Positions 38,330-49,630 of a stretch of 64,000 nt of DNA are shown here, in pieces. The stretch covers positions 1-64,000 of the forward strand of contig JAPYMA010002035.1 in the NCBI GenBank assembly GCA_035041965.1, read 5' to 3'. Source of the stretch: Anisakis pegreffii (lineage: Eukaryota > Nematoda > Chromadorea > Rhabditida > Anisakidae). The stretch's first letter is position 1. The number at the start of each line of letters is the position of its first letter. The notes beneath the pieces were generated by a model, which saw only the letters and a program-made list of their open reading frames with translations, was not told the origin of the DNA and made no database searches. The translations under genes and the position numbers were made by a program.

Positions 38330-39426
38330 ATGAACAGCACGTTCTATCCTATTGTTCTCGTCACACTGTTGCTTATTCATCAAGGTAAGTTAATTTTCAT
38401 CGCTCACTGATTGACGTAGACAAGATGCTTAACTTATATTCAGATGCTGATTAGAGAGATTCAAGAAATCATCCTCCACTGCAGCACCGCCTAAAATGAA
38501 TTACCATCTAGTCCAATCATTCTTCACAGCGTAGTCGATTGTGTTGAATCGACAAACAACCTCCATTCCCACAGTCAAGAACTGATCGGGTGCAAGTATT
38601 GTCGAGGATTCCCGTTAAATATAATTCTGAAAGGGGGTGGTATCGTGATTCTGTTAAATTACAGGCTGGCATAGTTTAGTTTGATGTTGTCCGCTTCCGT
38701 ATAAATTTTCCATTTCCCCATTCCATTCAACACTTCAGTTGTTCAACTCGCCAGTCGTCATGAAAAATTGAATTGCACAATCTTTTTGGAAAGCATGAAC
38801 CTTCATGAGAATTTTTCTCCTCATACAAACAATTTTTCATCATATTGTTGTGATATAAAATCAAATTACGAGTGAATGAAAATTCGAATCACATCATTAT
38901 TTTAACATTTCGCTTTTCAGTGGACAATATGTCAAACCAATTGACGTCTTCAAATATTTGAAAAGATATCTTCATCAAATTTTAGTGTGCGTTGGAGAGG
39001 ATTTCTCGCAGGAATTTAAAGTCAAGAATGGAACTGGAGGAGTCGACAGGTTGCTTGATCCAGATGTTGCTCGAAAGTATGAGGAAATAGGGCAGCACAT
39101 GGAGCAGGTGAAAGATTTAATCGAAAAAACAGATGAAAAAATCAGGCAGAATCGGTTGAGGTGGCAAGCGGGGAACAGAACCAAGTTGATCGATAAAAAT
39201 GATCCTCGTCAGAAAATGAAAAGGTAATGAGAAAAATCATTTTAATTTATTGTTATCGTGCCATTCTTTCGAATGCACAATCGTGATTAACAGGTTAATT
39301 GAACAACGAGCGTTCAACAATGCACATCTTTAAGCAAGATCCCTCCTTGCTTTTTTAAATCGCGATATGGAAACACTGTCTCATTTCAGTCATTTCTGTA
39401 GGATCTGCTTTCATTTCAGAATGTAA
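38330..39426 (+). CDS. Small secreted protein, cluster member 4 (unclassified family)
   Basis: Exons: about 38330-38384, 38986-39223 and 39420-39426; phases 1 and 2, about 99 residues. Exon 1 is a signal peptide (MNSTFYPIVLVTLLLIHQ) with a GTAAGT donor. Exon 2, after CATCAAATTTTAG, starts VCVGEDFSQEF and continues as a charged, probably helical body (YEEIGQHMEQVKDLIEKTDE) with a basic end. Exon 3 adds only Met and a stop after TTTCATTTCAG; an alternative acceptor at 39389 would add about 12 residues. AATAAA is at 39807. The VCxG start is shared with members 3 and 5. The Glu/Lys-rich body may form a coiled coil. No known domain; the first base of the ATG may be off by one. Confidence 0.6.
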
Positions 39427-39979
39427 CGTTGCAATTTCTGCAGTGATATAACTGTCAGTTGATCATCAATTGATTCTAGTTGATGGACTGAATCGTTTCT
39501 GAGAGTGTAAGCACAATAGATTAGTTCGGTTCCTTACCACTTTTCCTAATGAAATGCTTCTCTAAATTCTGTTTATTCTCCCGTCTTGTACTAAAGCTAA
39601 TTGTAAGGCTGAAGCTAGTTCCTTACTACTAAAGCTAATTGTTTCTTCCAAAGTTCTAATATAAAGATTGTGATTTAGACTGAAACTGGGCGGTAGGAAG
39701 ACCAAAGAAATGCTCGATTGAAAACGGACATCTGCGCAAATGTTTCTAGGATTTGCTGGAATGAAGTGTTCACTTGTGTTGCTTTTGATGTGGAATTTTT
39801 TGACAGAATAAAATCTGTAATATCTGACTGGTATCGGTTATTTCTTAAGCTATGTTTGTGATGTTACATTCGCTTATTATCACTAAGCATTTTTTCAATT
39901 CTCTTGGATTTCATTCATTCATTTTCAGTTAATCTGATTTATGTATTGTATATCGCGGCATTCTGCAAGATGCTGGAAT

Positions 39980-41046
39980 TAGGGTTTGCAAAATCCCGAC
40001 GTTTTTTCTATCCCGGGATCGGGATTTAATCCCAGGATCGATTTTTGATCCCGGGATAACCCCGGGATCGAACAATTTTTGTAATATCGATGCGGGACAT
40101 GTTCAAAGACATTTTTTCGAACCAATATGTTCATTATTAATCAGAAAGGTTTTAATTCAACAAATTATTGAACAAATTCGAGGAACCAAATTATTCAAAT
40201 TCAAATTAATATTTCATATAATGTTGCTAATGATCATGTCGCAAGGGCATACTGCATACTCTATGCTAAGGCACCTTGTCATCTCGGGTCTAAGCTAATA
40301 ACAGCACACTTGCATGTGAATATGAAATTCTTGATTCTCAAACACTTACTTGCAGTGCTTCAAGTCCATTTTCTCGCAGCATTAAAATCAGGTGAATTCT
40401 GCATTTCGGAAATTTCGATTTTTTACGAAAGAAATGCATCAATTGAATTTTGAAAAATTATAAGTTCAGAGTTTATCTTAAAAGTGGAAAAAAATCTGCA
40501 GTGGATTTTCATCGAACCATCGAGCACTTATATGTTTGATAATTTTGATCAGAAATCATGGAAATGTATTTGATAGTTAAGCTTAAGATCCTTTTGAATG
40601 GAACAATTTACGGCAGTGAATTCTCACTATGAGTGAACTCAGTGAGAATTAATGTACCTCTCGAAAAATGTAATTATCTCTGTTAGTATACTTAGAAATG
40701 CATCCGGATGAGTGTGATATAAAGTAATGAAGATCCGAATAATCAGTTGAATATTCAGTGAAATGTTACGTAAAAGTTCATCGAGCTGTGGTTGATCATG
40801 TCATTCGTCCAATTTGCGTCTGTTTCCTCAGCTATTCATCAACGATAGAGGGCAAACAACAAAGATGACTGCATATGAATGAAATGGGAATGATTAAGGC
40901 TTGCTGCAAGATGAGCATACTATCGAAATTCACGCAAATTGACCTGTTTTATCAAATCCCAAAATCTCGGGATTTTTCAAGACGTAAATCCCGGGATCGG
41001 GATCAGAACTGAAATCTCGGGATCCCGGGATCCCGTGCAAACCCTA
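39980..41046. mobile_element. hAT-type non-autonomous transposon, 1,067 bp, with perfect 8-bp target duplication
   Basis: Ends TAGGGTTTGCA and TGCAAACCCTA are perfect inverted repeats; GCTGGAAT flanks both sides (39972-39979 and 41047-41054). Both subterminal zones carry many copies of the palindromic motif ATCCCGGGAT and relatives (TCGGGAT), likely transposase-binding repeats. The roughly 900-bp core is AT-rich without transposase similarity, so the element depends on a partner elsewhere. Confidence 0.94.
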
Positions 41047-41054
41047 GCTGGAAT

Positions 41055-43201
41055 AAATAGATGAAGTACTGCGGAGTTAACAACACTTCGAAAAAAACGA
41101 CTTTGAGCCGAATTCGACCAACTGGCGTCGACCTGTTGCATCGGAATGTAATATCAACTCCAAAAAGCTAACGAACATCGATCATCATGTGTCGTTCCAG
41201 CTGCCCAAATTGATTCAGTGAGCAAAACGTTGATTCACTCAAAATCACTGTCAGTTTTCTATGACATACCATTTGTTCGGCAAGGACGACGCAGTTCTGG
41301 CAATTCCAAACTGTAAACGTGGAGAATAAGATGTGAAAAAAAGGCTCAAACATCTATAGGCTTTGTTATAAATGTGACGAAAGGTTTTTATACGTATTCC
41401 AAGAGGTACCTTGTTAAAATCGCTGACACCATAAATGCCGTTCAGACCATTAGGTTCATAAGGTTTTTGTGTCGCATGATTGTGGTAAGACATCAAATTT
41501 TCATATTCACAAACACTTTCTTCTGGTTGCCTTTTTGCCACAAATAGAGCCGTTTTTTCTTAGAATTAGAATTTCATTTCGAATCATTGACAGCTTTGCC
41601 GTGGAATGTGTTCAGTCACGATTTTTCTTTTTCGCTCTCAGCTACTTTCGTTCACTGTAAAGTGGAGAAGGTCTACGGAGAATGCGAATGGGAGTTCGAT
41701 AACTGAACAAGCTTATCAGCTGAATAAACTCAAATAAACTACACAAACAAATTCTTTCTGGCTTTCAAAAGTCATTTTTCGTCATGAGTGCTCTGATGAT
41801 AAAAATACAGTCAGAGATTCACTAAAATGATAAAACAGTTCGAAAACGCAGCTTCATAAGTCTAGAAGCTGAACGAGAGCGCGCATTTTGCAATAACAGG
41901 AGTACAAATTATATGCATTTCGTATGAAAAAGTGTTCATTTGGTTATTCGCTTTGACAAAATCGAGATGGTTCAGCGATAGGAGTGTTTTGAACATCATA
42001 TTCAGACACTCAAAATAATGCATGTATTTCAATAATATGTTGCCACAGCACTATCAAAAACTCAACAACGCATCACAAACCAATAATTGAGCAAAAACAC
42101 TTCGTCATAATTCATCATCTGGTGAATAATGAGGAAATATTTTTGTCTTTTCCATAACTTTTTTTGTCTCTTTTCATAATCTCAAAAAACTGTCCACAGC
42201 ATTATACACAGCATGTACATCCCACAAACATAACCAAAAAGCAATCTTTACAACCAGCTTTGCTAACAATGAGGATCATAAGAAAGTCATCAACTAAGCC
42301 ATGAACACAATCATCGCAATCCAGCGTGTCACACAAAAACTTCAGACTGCTTTTCTCTTGCACACTGCTCAACTGTGAATGTCGATTATCAGTTACTGAA
42401 TAATTGCACGTTTGCTTTTATCTTTTTGCTTGCTGTTCATGATGGTAGGATAAACCTGATTGATGCAATGTCCTGCTGAGAATTTGCCTCTTGTCATTTT
42501 TAGGATTTCAGCGTGATCAGGTCATTTTCACTTAAATTGACAACAGCACGAGTCATCATTAACTGGACTGCTGTGTAATCACAACTCTCCTAGTTGAGTT
42601 AGCTGATTTGTATAATGGCGGAAAATTTCGGAACTTCATGCATCACATGAACAAATGTCGAAGATCGCTCACGAAGGTTCTTCGGGAATCTAGAAATGGA
42701 TAGCAATATGGTGATTTCCACGGTGACCAAATGAGCAAGGCTTCACGGATTTTCATCTCATTGCGGCTTTATGTCAGAAACAAATAAAAATTATATCTAA
42801 TTTCAGTGGTTTAGGCGAAGCTGTCACCACTTGAGCTTGATACATCTGATCTTGACAGCAAAAGAATAAAACGAATGTCGAAATATCAGGCAATGATAAA
42901 GGAGAGTGACGGTTTAGTTGCGTCAAAAGATACTGTTGCAGCTGGCAACAATGCAGGTGATCCACAGTTCAAATGTTTGCACCGCCGAACTGCCGAAAAT
43001 TTGCATCTGCATTTGATCTACATGCAAAAATGAGGTGCTTAGTTTTCCTGATCGGGATTCAATGACCTTCCTTGTATGCAGTAATCAGTTTTGGCGTTCC
43101 TAAACAACTGTTACGAACTATGATTCCACAAAGCACAAGTGTTAAAAACAGTAAATCATCAGTCGATCTGTAGTTGCAAAGCTTCTCTGGCAGCATTCAT
43201 G
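41055..43201. other. Spacer, no gene recognised
   Basis: Several short ORFs on both strands (41168-41660, 42774-42965) have neither domains nor supporting splice structure. Confidence 0.45.
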
Positions 43202-43870
43202 ATGAATCGCACACTTCTCGTAACGGTGCTCATCTCATCTTATCTCATTTGCCGCGGTAAAATCATTTTGCTTGATTTTGCTTTCATTTACACAGCCATT
43301 ATTGGATATTAATTTCATGTCAAAATCTTGAACTTATTAGGAATTATAAAAGAAAATTTCAGTATGTACGGGCAAGCCAATATCTAAACGTAAGGCCAAC
43401 AGGAAATGATGAAAGTGTGAAGGACTTTGACTTAGCTGATGCTTTGAAGCCTGGTAGGTTCGAGGAAAAGAAGAAGATTGAGTTACCGAAAGTATCAGGA
43501 GTAGAAGACAGTGGATCACTGAACTTAGAAGACGTTCTCACAAATGAACAAAAGTCGAACATGCGTTTCGAAGAAGCGTAAGTCTGAAGTTCACTGATTC
43601 CAATATCTTGCCTTATGGCTGTCATTACATTGCATCATCTCAGCAGAACGATCAAAAGGCACTTGAAATGCTTAGATTATGAAGCAGTGTCAGATCGTGA
43701 AGGGTGTTGATGCTTAGTTGACATAATTTTAACTCAGTAATCCATTTGGTACATCTCATTTCGTGCTTCTGAAACGGTCAGCACTGGAGATGAAGTAAAT
43801 TTGTTTCGAAACCTTTGCTTTCAGACAGGAACGCAGGAAGAAGCTCATGGAACGTGCAAAGAAGCAGTAA
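43202..43870 (+). CDS. Small secreted charged protein, cluster member 5 (unclassified family)
   Basis: Exon 1 (43202-43256) is a signal peptide (MNRTLLVTVLISSYLICR), almost the same start as member 3 (MNRTVLIVVLIS). Exon 3 (43825-43870) encodes QERRKKLMERAKKQ and a stop. Exon 2 ends at 43577 (GTAAGT, phase 2). Its best acceptor (AATTTCAG, 43362) opens VCTGKP but then runs into a stop, a one-base shift from the family frame. The acceptor at 43402 (CCAACAG) restores the frame and gives a body with NDESVKDFDLADALKPG and SGSLNLEDVLTNEQKS. So this is either a functional gene with a shifted acceptor (about 91 residues) or a frameshifted copy. AATAAA at 44075. Function unknown. Confidence 0.5.
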
Positions 43871-45128
43871 TGAGTGGAACAACGAAAGCTTGCCTCCGCC
43901 ATTACCTTCGACCTTTATCGATCAGTTTACACCTGGCTGCGGTCGCCGCTGATTTGCTTTATTAATGTCATTTTTGTGTTATCATTGCCGCTTCGGATTG
44001 GATTTGTGGGTTGTTGCAAAAGTTGATTCGTTGTTTGTTCTGCAATTGTCTTCATCGTTTTCTAACTGTTCATGAATAAACTAAAGGTTACAAAAAGTGG
44101 AACAATGTTGTAATATACATCGTGCAGCTGATCTGAGCTATACATAGTGCATTACAAAAGGACTGATAGACACTTCTGAAGAAGCGCATTTTTTGAAAAG
44201 TTGTTATCTTATGAGATGTTAAATCTCTGTGAAATGCAAAGCTGCAACTAAATAAAAATCGTGTGCACGTTTCCACTTCCTCAACGCTCCAATTTTTTCA
44301 CTCATGCTTTAACGTCTCAAAAAATGCTCCATCATCAAGCTCGTTTTTCGGTGGTAACAGTAGTTCAATTGCAACCAGTTTCCCGTTAGTGTTGACGAAT
44401 TATTTTCGAAATCCATAATTCGAAAGGATTAAGAGTGCATTTTATGACGGTTGACGTTTTGTCATTAAATATTCATAGCAGTAATCCTCGCTTCAACAAA
44501 AGTGCTGTTCATTGCACTGTTTTTATTATTAACGGTTAGATTACGAATCACACTCAAATTAATTCATTCAATTCAGCAGGGAATGTGATCAAACATTAAA
44601 TCATGCTGAAGAAAAAATAGAAATTCTAAAAAGTAATTAGAATCACGAAACAGGGAAAAGTGAATGTAAAAATTGGGAAATCGATAAAAACGAACATGCA
44701 CTTCCCCAATTCATGAGTATGTGCCTCACCGTGAATATTGCTCAGAAAAATTGCGGACTCAGATTTGACACTTATTCGTAACAGTTTTCATCACTGACTA
44801 AACCTTGAGATAACTTTTGTCGCAACACACAAACAATGAAAATGACTTCCCCAGTCATAGGCTGGCGAAGTCATTTATCGAAGACACCGGAGAGTCGTTC
44901 GCGAAAGTAGCCGAAGATGGAGAGAGAACCGTCTATTGATTCTTCCCTCGACAGGAAGAACACGATGAACTTGGGCAATAATATCTTTTAGATGTATACA
45001 TTTCTTGTAAGTAAATTCTTATATATTCTCATTAAGCATGCAGATAATCAGGTGCAAAATAGATTAAAGATAGATCACTATATGCAAAATAGATCACTAT
45101 ACTTTGAGTTAATGACGCCTACGATCTA
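43871..45128. other. Spacer up to the retrotransposon remnant
   Basis: 3' region of cluster member 5 and AT-rich DNA. The part from about 44850 onward may be the outermost retrotransposon sequence, but no LTR could be identified. Confidence 0.4.
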
Positions 45129-47011
45129 TCACTTGGATCGATGACCAGTCGTTGCGGGCAACGGCGAATTCAAGTAGAACGTCGAACTGGCACTACTGCC
45201 TCGTGATGCTGGAACTGCGTTAGCATCAAAGGCATCAAGCAGCAAATTCAGTGTCTCATTACCTGAGTGGCATTGTTTGTTAGGTTCTTTTTTGAGTAAC
45301 TGGTTTGCATTTACTTCCCAAATGCTCGTGCCAGCTTCAACATCATACAATGATTCGCCTCTTCCCTCAAGGACTATTCCTTTCTTCCATTCTTATTACT
45401 GATCGTGCATTGTTGTGTCGCATTGCGGTAAGTGTGATGGGTCGAACCAAATCCATTGGTGTACGTAGGCATCTTCCCAGTAGTATTTCTGCCAAATATT
45501 CATTGTTCAAAGTTGGGTTCAGTGTTGTTCTATAGATGAAAAGGAATGCTTCTGACGTATTCTCTTTCCCTCTAAATTTGCAAGCCATTCGTTTGAATGC
45601 ATCGACAAATGTTTCTGCTTGACCGTCAGACTGTGAATGGAAGGGTGGAGAGAGAACACTTTCGATGCCATTTATGCTGCAAAATTGAGGAGATGTAAGT
45701 TGCGTACCGATATTGCTGACGATAAGTTCTGGCATACCGAACCTAAGCGAAAAATTGACATAATAAGTGAACGGTGGTTGAGGTTGTTGTGTGAGTCGTC
45801 ATGAATATCTCTGGCCATTTGGAAAATGAGCTCACGATGACACGGAAGTAGTGTCCTTTACAAGGGCACGCTTAGTTGACATGGATTCGTGACCATGGTT
45901 TGTCAGGCTTTGGCCGTGAAGCAAGAGGAACTTTGACGGCAGCCTTGGAGGCGGTCTGCTTGGTTCACATTGAGTCGTCATCTAGTTCGATTCGGATGAA
46001 AGTATAGAGTTGCTCTGGTCTTCGTGCATCGTCCGAAGGAGTTGTTGTGGACTTCGGGATAGGATTGTTATGGGTCGAATTCGAGGTGGGATTGTTGTGG
46101 GTTAATTGTTGTGGACTGTTTGATCGACGGTCGTTGCTGGTTGAGCATCTGATGAATTGACGTTGATTGTCGTGACATACCACAAAATTGATTGAGATCC
46201 CACAAACTGAGCTTATCCATGAAGTCGAGACTAAACAGGTTCTGAACGTTGTTGCTTTCACCAACGGAGATGACACCATTTGCACTGTTGACATTGAAGA
46301 TCAATGTTTTTAGGAACTGGCCTTAGAATTGCATCAGATTTTTTGGAGAGTCTGATGTTTGTTTTGTAGCTCTCGACAAATTGTGTGCACCGATCTGTTT
46401 CCATGATGCTTCAGACATAACAGTGACGTCGGAGCTGGTGTCCATTTGGAATCGAATCGATCGATTGCTCAATTGAATAATGACGAGTTGACTTCGTTGA
46501 CGAGTGCCTTCTGGTGTACCTGTGCTGTGAACACCGGAAGAGCGGTACGTTTGGGGTGAGTGCGTTGGTGATCATGATGCTTTGGATTGATATTGCAGTG
46601 GTCGAATATTCCGCAAGTTGTGCATTTACGCCGGTTGCGAACAATCTTTTACATAGTAAACACCTTCACATTACCAGCATGGACTTTTAGGAATGTTATT
46701 TGTTGTACTGACGGGTGATCTCATTGGTGTTGTTCTTGATGGGTGGTTCTTCTGTGCTGATTGTGGTTTATAATGTGGTTCATGACTTAGCTTCGCCTCG
46801 TTAAGGATTGTGTGAAAACCGCTGGAATTTCATCCATTTTGATTGTGACGGCGATAATATTCGATGGGATCACTCGCTTATCTGAGTCGATTTTGTTGAG
46901 TAGTTGAAGTTGATATTCGTTATCGGATGGTGATTGAAGTCCACAGACGAAGACCAAGCATTTGAACTGCTCGGCAGTCAATTCACCTAGCCAGACAGTG
47001 CTCTTCTTCAA
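45129..47011 (-). mobile_element. Decayed Ty3/gypsy retrotransposon fragment: gag end, protease, integrase; no reverse transcriptase
   Basis: Reading the minus strand from high to low coordinates: 47011-46787 is a gag piece (LTAEQFKCLVFVCGLQS). Near 46630 there is a partial zinc knuckle (CTTCGIFDHC). At about 46450-46330 is a retropepsin-like motif (FQMDTSSDVTVMS, with DTS in place of the usual DTG), continuing to about 46200. At 45960-45367 is an integrase core (KPWSRIHVN, SFSKWPEI, then SPPFHSQSDGQAETFVDAF and TTLNPTLNNEYLAEILLGR). The reverse transcriptase and RNase H region that should separate protease and integrase is absent. Frameshifts, in-frame stops and loss of catalytic Asp residues (HVN, SNIGTQ) show it is dead. 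LTRs were not found. Confidence 0.85.
45367..45960 (-). pseudogene. Integrase remnant of the Ty3/gypsy element
   Basis: A continuous open part (45735-45367) carries the second half of an rve integrase core, including the glutamate of the D,D,E triad in DGQAE. The upstream half (to about 45960) continues in shifted frames with a stop after RIHVN. Two of the three catalytic acids appear to be lost, so no activity is expected. Confidence 0.8.
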
Positions 47012-49630
47012 AACTTTCGGTTACCAAAACCCAAAATCCTGATCACTAGTTAGTGCGTAGTCGAATAGAGTGAAGAAGTCTGTTACTGAAGTTACCCAAC
47101 AGTCGTTTACGGAATTAGCCGAAGTAAATGGCAAAGAGCAGTTTCGTTGTCGTAGATTTGTTCGGAAAGTAGCTCATAGATTTGTTCATTGTCATTAACA
47201 GATTTGTGAGCTACTTTCCGGGCGATGAGGATATCTTGAAAATCTCTTTCATGGTTCCAGTGATCCTTTTACTGATTGTGAGGAAAAAAAAGAAATAGGT
47301 TTTATATGCGCGAATGATGAACAGTAACGCCAATCACCGAATGTGTTTATTCTGAGCCGATTCTAAAACCATCCAATAAAAATGCCAAGTGAATTCTCAT
47401 TTATCCATTATCGTCGGGTCGGACGTCTTTTATGAGATGATAAAATCGTATGATCTGCGAAATCGTTCACTTCCTTCCAATTTAGTTTCATTGTGTGTTT
47501 TCATATGTAGATTTGGTTGTAGCAACTCGAATGGTTTGTGAATGAGTAGTTGTGCTGTTTATAGGTAACATGACTTTTCCTAGAAACATGTCATGCAGCT
47601 CATTGCTGACTTCAATGATCACAGCCTCAGCAGCTGACCAGTCGGAGAATTACGATACTCTAAACTGCTCGAAATATGAATGGCTCTCAATTCAAAACAC
47701 TGATAAATTTTGGAGAAAATTAGTCATGAAATAATGAGACATTGGAAGCTGTCTACATAACTGAACGAACATGACAGCAATCGAGCGCTCAATTTCTGCT
47801 CTAGAACTGAATATCTATCAGAACCACAGAAAACAAAAAATTCGCTGTCAGATTGCTCGGTGGAGTTGGTAAAACTAACAAAAAACAACAGCAGTGAGCC
47901 AGTTTGACTCAGCTATTGCGTCAGTCAACACACAGATTATGTATGGGTCTGCCTTAGCAGAAAAAGAGCGTTCGATTATCGGTTGTGTCTGTTGCGGAAA
48001 AATTCCGCGAACAGCAAATAAACAAAGCTGTCAGGTAGTAAGATTAGAAATAACGCCGAATGAAGGGCTACAAAACAACAGACGGAATGTGGGCGTAATT
48101 TTTAGATGACTGATAAAGATCGCCGACCAGACGAGGCCGCCTCCTGATATGATAACAACGATAAACGAATAAATAATGTTTTATTTCAGTGCCTTTCATG
48201 TTGATAGCATGTTGACCCTAAAGAAAATAACTTTTTATAAAATAGAAATTGTAATAAATCACTATATGACATGTACTACTTTACATAGGATTTGCATTAC
48301 ATATTAGGTATCGTTTGCGTTTTGTATATAATTTGTGTGCGATACTCGTGAATTATTGAATTGTTTGGTTTGTTGTTAAAGGTGTAATTACCCAAGCTTG
48401 AGGAAGTCGGTAAAAAGGAAACGAATAAGAAGTCGCTGGTGAACCATACAATTGAAGTGATTCACTGGTCAAGCAAAATCAACTAGTTCTTCGTGGCAGG
48501 CAAGCTCTCTGAAGTACCTTTATTTTTTTATTGTGTAGTAAAATAATCGGTGGCTCGAACCCTTGCCAGCGAAAGCAAAAAATGAAAAAACTTTTCTGTG
48601 CAGTGTCTGATTTCCTGAAACCGACTAATGAAATCACAGAATTAATTATTTACAACATGTGACGCTTTATCTAATGCTATGAAACAAACTTATGTGTTCA
48701 GCGTAAGTGATTCAGAGAGATTAAATTTGAAACATCATTGTGCATAAATGCATTATCCATTTCCTCAGTCTTTTGTAAAGACTATCAGAAGGAGACTTAC
48801 TATTATATGAGGCAGTTGGTCTATTGAGTCTACACAACTTTCAAATAGAATGTTTACTCTCCAAAACTTTCATTGAATCAAAATTACCGTACACATTGAT
48901 TCGTTCGGTATTTGATACGAACAAAAATTGCAGCTGTACTGAAGGCGCTGAGAAAAAGACGTCTTGAGGACGAATAGACCGCTTGATTTCGTTGAGATAT
49001 ACTTTGAGATATAGAGATTCTAGTAGATACATTTCCTAGTTTCTGTAGTTCTTTTCACGGTTCGTAAAAGAGATTTGAGCACAGAAAGGAAAACCAGTCA
49101 GAATCACGCTTGAAAGCCAGTCAAAACCATGTCGTAAGGGAAACGCAAAGCATGCGATGGAAATGGTACTATCGATAATGTCTGAGAGTGAGGTATTTAG
49201 TCGTGAGTGACATCGACTTCATTTCTTTAGTGACACTGAGCAAGAAACCATATATTATTATTGACCACAGATGTACTCCGATTCGTAGGACTCAGTTTGC
49301 GTTCTCTCCATTAATTTGCTTTGTTCATATCTTTTGATATCATACCAAATGCTTTCGCAATAAATCATCGTTGAGGTAAATGTTGGTAAACTATTTTTCG
49401 ATACAGTTCAAATGAATATTCGTTAATGAGGTGTTCAATAAGATATCAGTCCTGTGAACCGTACAAAATAATCACGTTCGTAAAACAACACATTCTTCAA
49501 AAGCCATATTTTTCATAGGTGGGTGTCAAGAAAGAACGCGGTGAGATACACAGCACCGGTGACGAAGATTAATGATCAGTTCGTTACGAACAACTTGTCA
49601 GTGATTCGCTGTCGTTGGTCCTTCTCTTCA
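47012..49630. other. Spacer upstream of EndoU gene A; part of segmental duplication
   Basis: ORFs at 47552-47734 and 47894-48109 lack recognised domains. From about 48345 the sequence matches 58900 onward, the left part of the duplication. A segment of about 700 bp (roughly 48670-49360) is missing from the other copy. Confidence 0.6.
48381..48402 (+). other. Sequence matching nematode SL1 spliced leader at 20 of 22 positions
   Basis: GGTGTAATTACCCAAGCTTGAG differs from the canonical SL1 exon only at positions 4 and 17. It is followed by GAAGTC, not by the GT donor an SL RNA gene needs, and no Sm-site-like AATTTTTGG was seen in the next 70 bp. The duplicate copy near 58939 has a different, shorter sequence here. 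It may be a relic of an SL-bearing transcript or a dead SL RNA gene. Confidence 0.6.
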
